Shown here: piece by piece, positions 58,634 to 64,000 of the stretch
How positions within the stretch are numbered: the first letter of the stretch is position 1
How the letters are laid out: the number at the start of each line of letters is the position of its first letter
Assembly: GCA_022605405.1 (NCBI GenBank)
Contig: JABYQQ010000006.1
Coordinates: forward strand, 930,001-994,000
DNA length: 64,000 nt
Direction of reading: 5' to 3'
Origin: Earliella scabrosa
Lineage: Eukaryota > Basidiomycota > Agaricomycetes > Polyporales > Polyporaceae
Made by a program: the position numbers and the translations under genes
Notes under the pieces: generated by a model
The model's database searches: none
The model's input: the letters and a program-made list of their open reading frames with translations, nothing else
What the model was told of the DNA's origin: nothing

Positions 58634-59949
58634 TTACCATCCACGCCGCTTGCCAGTGAGCGTCACGGTATGCCCCTGGGTTCCGTGCATACGACAGTTT
58701 TCAGCTCGGGGTTGTGGATGTGGGTGCCGTGCGACTATACCTCGACCCACCGGGACACTGCATAAATGGATTGGCCGATTGCGAATTGCGACGGCCGCTT
58801 GTATGGATGCACTAGAGACAAGACATATCTTCCTGATCAGGACTTCGTTTTTGACGTCGGTGATACCATGGCGGATTTGGAATTGTGGGTAATGTTCCTA
58901 TAGGAAATAGTCGGTCAGATGAGGCGGAAAAAATACACAGTGAGATCAGCAGCTCCGCGCACCATAAATCTTTGAAACTCTGCTGCTACAGCCCATGCTA
59001 TCTTCCAGATAGTAGGTGGCTGCCTCTTGTAGTTCATCTGTGTTTGTATTGACTTTTGATGCACGTATGAACTCATGTTCGGGAACTATATACATGGATC
59101 AGACAAACCATAACTTTCGGCACATGTATATCATGCTCACCAAGAACCGAACCGTGATCTTCTGTGTCAAGCTGCACTCGTGGAGGAAGGCTTCGTGGTT
59201 CAGTCCTTCAATGTCATTTGCTCTCGGAGGTCTTCCGTAGTCCAAGCAATCACCAAGAGTGAGCCACACGGCAGAACAATCTATGGTCGCTATTGGGGCT
59301 ATAGGTCGGCCCCGAGGATTCGCCCTGTAAAGATGCTGCAGGATATCGCGGTATTCTTGTGCTGAGGGTGGGAGTCGAGTTCCGGGACGGTATCGAAGGG
59401 CGTATACCACTTTCTCCAAGGGGCTCTGCCCACTACCTGGAAGGTAAAGCGGGAGGTGTGAGGCCTGGGTGGGCGGATAGCTGCCGAGCACCTCCGAAAC
59501 TTTGCGAGGCGTAGAGCACGGAGGGTAAAAGCCGTCAAGAATGGATACATCTCGCGCACTCGCGACCGTGGGGGGAATAGACGCGATGGAGATAGGACCA
59601 CACTGGGAGGCCTCATGTTCATGAGATGTGGAGTTCGGGTCTTGAGGTTGCTCTTCTACCACTGGGTCGTATGTACTGCCATCATAGTCAGGTAGCAGGG
59701 GGATGTGATGTGTCGTAGTTTGAAATGCTACAGGGATTGGTTCAGGAGTTGAGTAATGTGCCAGCCACTGCTGCAATCGGTCGTTTGTCTCGTCAACTGC
59801 TGATGAACCCAGACCAGGTGACGACCGACTACAGCGAACGTTAGCTTCAGCCTATAGGCCAATACATCTATGGTGAGGACGAAACTGCATACCTAATGTC
59901 GCCATCGGCGGAGCCTTCAGAGTGCAGCACTTGATTATGAAGCAACATG
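58634..59949 (-). CDS. Unknown protein, paralogue 2 of a tandem pair
   Basis: Start MLLHNQVLHSEGSADGDI at 59949, spliced to SRSSPGLGSSAVDETND. A long Pro/Ser-rich exon follows, including YRDILQHLYRANPRGRP. Then IATIDCSAVWLTLGDCLDY, DIEGLNHEAFLHE and KITVRFL end the exon. The next exons give KRQPPTIWKIAWAVAAEFQRFM and EHYPQFQIRHGITDVKNEVLIRKICLVSSASIQAAVAIRN. A basic tail ends at TAA (58634-58636). It shares motif order and intron positions with the gene at 56.6-57.6 kb. No catalytic motif, signal peptide or membrane segment is evident, so a cytosolic or nuclear protein is more likely. Function unknown; the C-terminal 40 residues may contain an unrecognised intron. Confidence 0.62.
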
Positions 59950-61760
59950 CCCGGCTCGTGAGAGTGACTCGGAAGTCAGAAGGGGTTGTCGATGTCACTG
60001 GAGATGGGACAGGTTCATTTGGCCTTGAAGCATTTTATTTCGCCTCTTTCATCGGAGACGTTGTGGTTTGATTGCGCTCAACTCCGGTGCAAACCACGAG
60101 TTGGATGTTTGTACAAACCCCCGGGTGTTGAGTCATAAGGTGGATGTTTGATACTTCTGGCATGGTGGATGCTTGACTGGTGTGCGGATGCAATCACAGC
60201 GTCACTTTATATAGTGATTACAATTTTTGCGCGACCATCGCGATGTTCTCGCATGATGATGGTAGCAGTGCGCCAAATGGGCTTGCGTGGTTCAAATCAG
60301 GCTGGTGCGAAGCATGCCGCTGCCGCGATTACCCATAGAATGGACAGTGGCAGAGAACTCATCCATTGACCTACGAACCCTCCTTCCTGTGCTCGGCATT
60401 GACAAGGCCTCCTAGTTCACATGATCCGGAGATGAGAGGATGGGTTGGTGTGTCTGACGATGATCAGGTGGCGGAAGGCAACCTACTCACCTGTTCGGCA
60501 GACGTCCCCTAAGTCAGGTCATTTCGGTAACCGCCCACCCAAAGCCCCTTCCTCCTGCACCCAGCCGGCCAATGAGGACGCATTGTAACATGAGACAAAC
60601 AAGCTGAGGGAGCGGCGTAGGAGCACTTGTGGCTGTTTCCATTCGTACAACCTCGGCTGGGCCCGCACTGACAGAATACAGTCAAAATACAGGCGCAGTG
60701 GATTATGGGTCCTGTCAGTGCGACGTACCTTCAACTTCAATGTCGACCACGGGTGTATTCGCCGTAGAACACTTATGTTCCAACCACTAGCAGTTCACCT
60801 TCAACTATCGCCAGGCTATTGTTCGTTCATGCTGCGTCTCATGAGGCGTGCTGCATCCGGGCATGTCCGACGCACCAGCCTCAGCATGAACCACCTTCCA
60901 TACCATCGATTTTCGGATCGCGATAAGGGTTCTATGACAGGTCCATCTACGCAAGCTTATTGAGATTTGTCAGAGTCAGTCGGATCGGGACGGTACCTAC
61001 GAGTCGCTAGCCACCACAGCCGGAGGACAGTGTCGGTCAGACACTTCAGCCAACATTTGATGAGAGGATATGTGGCATGACGAGTGAGATGTACCATGAG
61101 TTCACCACCACAGCGCTCCGATGAGCCGCTGGCTCTCATCATCACAGACGCCGCCAACCGTGCTAGGGTGAACGTGGTCAGCAGTAGGAGTCACGTACGA
61201 GGGGAACGTACAAGATGGTCTTACCTATGATAATGGATTGCGACTACATAGCTAGGGAGGAGCACGTGGAAGGAACCCATGACCCTCCCCATTCAGGTTG
61301 TTCGATATCTACGTCAACTGCAGCCTCCATGCCGGCAGTGTTCCGCAGGCACGCCTCCGATATCGTTGGCCAGCAGACTTACCGCCCTTCATAGTAGATC
61401 ACATCTATGGAGATCCTCCCGCAGCGTTCAGTACAGGTCAGGGCGGAGCCGAGCTGAACCCAAGAATCAGGCCGAACGTTGCTCGGAACGCCCACATTCA
61501 ACTGGTGGCACGCTGGTTGTGCCTTCTTGTCGAACTCTCTGGCTAAAGGGCATCACTCACAGCTGTGATACCCGGGATTAGATGCATCTTCAGAGACGGT
61601 CGCTAAGGATGTTGAACAGAAGGTGAACGCGGATCATTTTGAGTATGTGCGTCACGGTTGACCGTTGACGTTGACCATTCGTGTCTGGGCATATGCACGG
61701 TGGCGCGTGCCATGAACAGCAACACTTTCCTCCGAGCTCCGACGTCGGTTGAATTCATAG
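59950..61760. other. Gene-poor stretch
   Basis: About 1.8 kb with no recognised gene. A frame near 61298-61546 reads smoothly (RYRWPADLPPFIVDHIYGDP) but shows no known motif and has no clear splice partners. Confidence 0.4.
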
Positions 61761-61769
61761 AGTTCGCAG

Positions 61770-62300
61770 ACCGACACCGGCCTCTGACAGAAGCTCCGCG
61801 ACTCGACAGGACTCATCGCCAAGTTCTCCCGCCGACGTGCTCAACGAGTCGGATGTACGCGTGGAGATGCCGGGTTCTACGTCCGTCATCCCTTCGTCGG
61901 CCACACCCCGCTCCTCCGGCATCGCACACGCCTGTTCTCGGTTGCGCGATACGACCGACGCGAAGGAGACGCGCTTCTCAGCCTCTTGGACGCGCGCATA
62001 CCGCTCTTATACTATTCCTGCGTCGCCTGATGTCCACACCGCCCGGCTCCGCGTCCAACCTTGGGTGGCAGAACCAGGACTGCGGGGAAGTGCATGCGGT
62101 CACTGTCCGGCGGCAAGACCCACCTTCGCCGGGAGGCGAAGGGTGCAGCGCCTACCTGCTCTAGGACCGGAAAATCCAACTCATGGCCACCCGTGGCTTT
62201 CACGAGCAAGACCATTCGGACGCACGCGCGCAGCACATGTTCGACACCGAGCTCATTGCGTGCACCGGTCTGTCTCTTGTAGTCTCGTCGCCGCACATGG
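61770..62300 (+). pseudogene. HET-domain pseudogene related to HET protein 4
   Basis: Blocks match HET 4 in order. Bases 61783-61804 (CTCTGACAGAAGCTCCGCGACT) match 54911-54932. The GATGTACGCGTGGAGATGCCG block matches GATGTACGCCTGGTACGCCG. TTCTACGTCCGTCATCCCTTCGTCG matches 55062 onwards. GCGCTTCTCAGCCTCTTGGACG matches the ALLGLFDV codons near 55377. The region with TGTCTCTTGTAGTCTCG at about 62270 matches the LLSLVLA codons near 55864. Indels and stops break every frame, and an internal segment is missing. It is as GC-rich as HET 4. Confidence 0.6.
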
Positions 62301-63270
62301 CGCGCGTCTGCGCGTGTCATGAGAGTGCGCGCGGCGAAGACAGTCGGCAGTAGCGATCTTGGACTTGCGACCGCGAAGAGTAGATTCGAGGACGGATGTG
62401 GACACTCGCCTTCGCGGCACACATGACCCCTCCCGGCTGTTGAAAAGCCGTAGTCGCTGTATCATCCAGAGGAGTGAAGCGTTAGGTTGAAGACGCGCCT
62501 CGTAGGAACTGCTTGGAATGCAAACGGTGAGAATAAGTCGATGCGCGCAGCAGTTGGACTGACCTCCTCCAACGCGCCGATGCAACTAACACCGGAACAT
62601 ACGAGGGCCTTCTGCGCAAGGCGATTGCAACTTGCAGGGAGCAACCACTCACGCGAGAACCATGTGATGTTGTATCGTCGCTACCGTTACGGCATCGATC
62701 GACGATCCGACGGGGCCTGCGATTGCTTGTTGTGGTGCCACCCACGATCTGTCTGCGACAACCACGTGTTCTTCATTTGTTGTGGTCGCAGCAACAGCTG
62801 TGGATACGGCAGAGGTAAGTACGGGAACTGGAAAACAAAATGCAATGTCGTCAAAGGTCGTAACGAGATGTACGTAGCCGTAGCTGAGGAAGCGGTGGAA
62901 GTAGGGAAGGGTAGCAAACGCGCGTGGATGGAGGAGGGGAAGGAACAAACCAAGCAACGACGAAACGTGTAAATGTGGTGGTGACGAGTGGATGACCGCA
63001 GGTATTCCATTAGACAATAGAGACTGTGTGGATGGGGATGGGAGAGGCAGGGGTCAAAATGATTATGGAGAGCAAGAACGCGATGAGAAGCGAGAAGCAG
63101 CAGGAGCAGCCCAGAACCAGTGCGACCTGCCCGTTCGGGTACGGATGTCGTGGCTTCGGGTGTGCCGAATTGTGGTAGAGTCGCTGGGCGGACCATCTTC
63201 TCCGCGAATGACTGACTCTGGGCGACAGGAGACTGGATATAAAGCACAAGAAAACATTCCTTCTTCGTAA
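62301..63270. other. Intergenic stretch
   Basis: About 1 kb downstream of the gene at the window edge. The frame at 62487-62972 (161 codons) is rich in Arg, Asn and Cys and lacks family features. The 3' flank of the MLLE gene lies at the end. Confidence 0.4.
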
Positions 63271-64000
63271 TTACTTGCTTTGTGCGGCCTGGACGAGGAG
63301 GGCCTTCTCCTTGAGCACCGTTGGGTAACTGTTCATGAGGTGCGCAAGGGGACGAAGGTCGTCCTGGTCCAACAAAGCGATAGTGATCTTAGGCTGTAGA
63401 GCGCGCATCGGGATCTCAGTATACCTCGCCCGATAATCGAGAATCTGGGAAACATACCGCGCCCTTGATCCCGAACGCCTTGACCACACGCCACCTATTC
63501 CAGACGTCCAACTCAACAGCGACCCAGAGACGAACAACGTGAACACTTACAACTTATCGCCCAATTGCTGCTTCTGCTGGTTGATAGGTTTGTCGATCAA
63601 ACTGTCGATGAACTCGTCCGTCGCCTTCACGACCATTGGGTCAGCCTTCGGCAGCGGCAAGCCAGTCGCAGACGACGAGTTCGCAAGCCTGATAATCTCC
63701 GACGCCGGGAGGCGCGCCAAGGAAGCGATGGTGTGCACTTGCGCGCCGCCAGCAGGTGCGCTGGGCGTCGCAGGCGTCGGGCTCGCAGCCGCGCTCGGTC
63801 CCCGGGATGAAAGGTCGGGCGTCTGAGGTGTGTCGAACGACGGCGCGGACACCTTGCGTTGCTGGGGTGTCTGCGGGACTGGGACGGTGGACACGGCCGG
63901 GGTCTGCTCCTCGGTGTCGTCTACCTCCAGGACGAGCTTGGCGTCCGCGAGCTTGGCACGGAGCACCTCGACGTTGAACAAGCACATCGCACGCTCGCGC
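63271..64000 (-). CDS. MLLE-domain protein, C-terminal part (Rrm4-like RNA-binding protein, tentative)
   Basis: The gene runs off the window; the visible part starts RERAMCLFNVEVLRAKLADAKLVLEVDD. A Pro/Ser/Thr-rich linker follows (TVPVPQTPQQRKVS), then SEIIRLANSSSATGLPLPKADP and DSLIDKPINQQKQQLGDKL. Two short introns later come RVVKAFGIKGA and PKITIALLDQDDLRPLAHLMNSYPTVLKEKALLVQAA, ending AQSK. The segment from LGDKL to LVQAA has the helix pattern of the MLLE (PABP C-terminal) domain, with KITIALLDQDD in place of KITGMLLEIDN. The opening helix VEVLRAKLADAKLVLE looks like the end of another MLLE. Two tandem MLLE-type units are a mark of Rrm4, the endosomal mRNA transporter of fungi, rather than Pab1. 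RNA-binding domains, if any, lie outside the window. Confidence 0.6.

Noticed and set aside
61279..61581. Two overlapping short frames upstream of the HET pseudogene
   Set aside because: One reads smoothly but neither shows a motif or intron signals; kept only as a note in the intergenic entry.
62487..62972. Open frame of 161 codons on the plus strand
   Set aside because: Irregular composition (Arg, Asn, Cys) and no recognisable domain; overlaps frames on the other strand.

Overview
The window is nuclear DNA of a filamentous basidiomycete, most likely an Agaricomycete and perhaps a member of the Polyporales. The genes are split by many short GT-AG introns of about 45-60 nt. The families fit this: fungal HET-domain proteins, DUF6535, sedolisins (peptidase S53), a Fus3/Kss1-type MAP kinase and Mad3. 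The order-level placement is an inference from family content; no marker gene was compared.

Layout. 1-8.5 kb: the tail of a low-complexity Ser/Ala/Thr/Glu protein, an F-box protein, sedolisin A (minus) and the spindle-checkpoint protein Mad3. 8.8-13.5 kb: a housekeeping block with AIP1/WDR1, the beta subunit of the nascent polypeptide-associated complex, and a GNAT acetyltransferase. 14.3-22.2 kb: sedolisins B and C (plus) and a HET protein (minus). 22.9-32.3 kb: a small conserved protein, decayed duplications, a P-loop NTPase, the MAK5/DDX24 DEAD-box helicase, and an RMD1/DUF155 membrane protein. 32.3-36.8 kb: a gene-poor 4.5 kb stretch leading into a TEY MAP kinase (36.8-38.4 kb). 39.2-46.6 kb: a DUF6535 membrane protein and a divergent pair of HET genes. 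46.8-56.1 kb: sedolisin D (minus), a type B carboxylesterase (minus) and a fourth HET gene. 56.5-60 kb: two paralogous genes of unknown function. 61.7-62.3 kb: a HET pseudogene. 63.3 kb to the edge: the 3' end of a gene with tandem MLLE-type domains, possibly an Rrm4-like RNA-binding protein.

Two gene groups dominate. Four paralogous secreted sedolisins and four intact HET genes (plus one relic) are interleaved over roughly 60 kb with ordinary single-copy genes. The sedolisins share exon structure and an intact catalytic core, so they probably act outside the cell in protein digestion. The HET genes suggest a rapidly duplicating self/non-self or defence locus.

The most notable signals are: (1) a Mad3 protein with an expanded array of ABBA-like motifs after its second KEN box; (2) a 636-bp Mutator-like MITE with a perfect 9-bp target duplication inside an intron of sedolisin D; (3) GC-AG introns recurring among the sedolisins; (4) a decayed copy of the NTPase-tail/MAK5 block; (5) an unexplained pair of tandem paralogues at 56.5-60 kb. 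All gene models were spliced by eye and intron borders are predictions.
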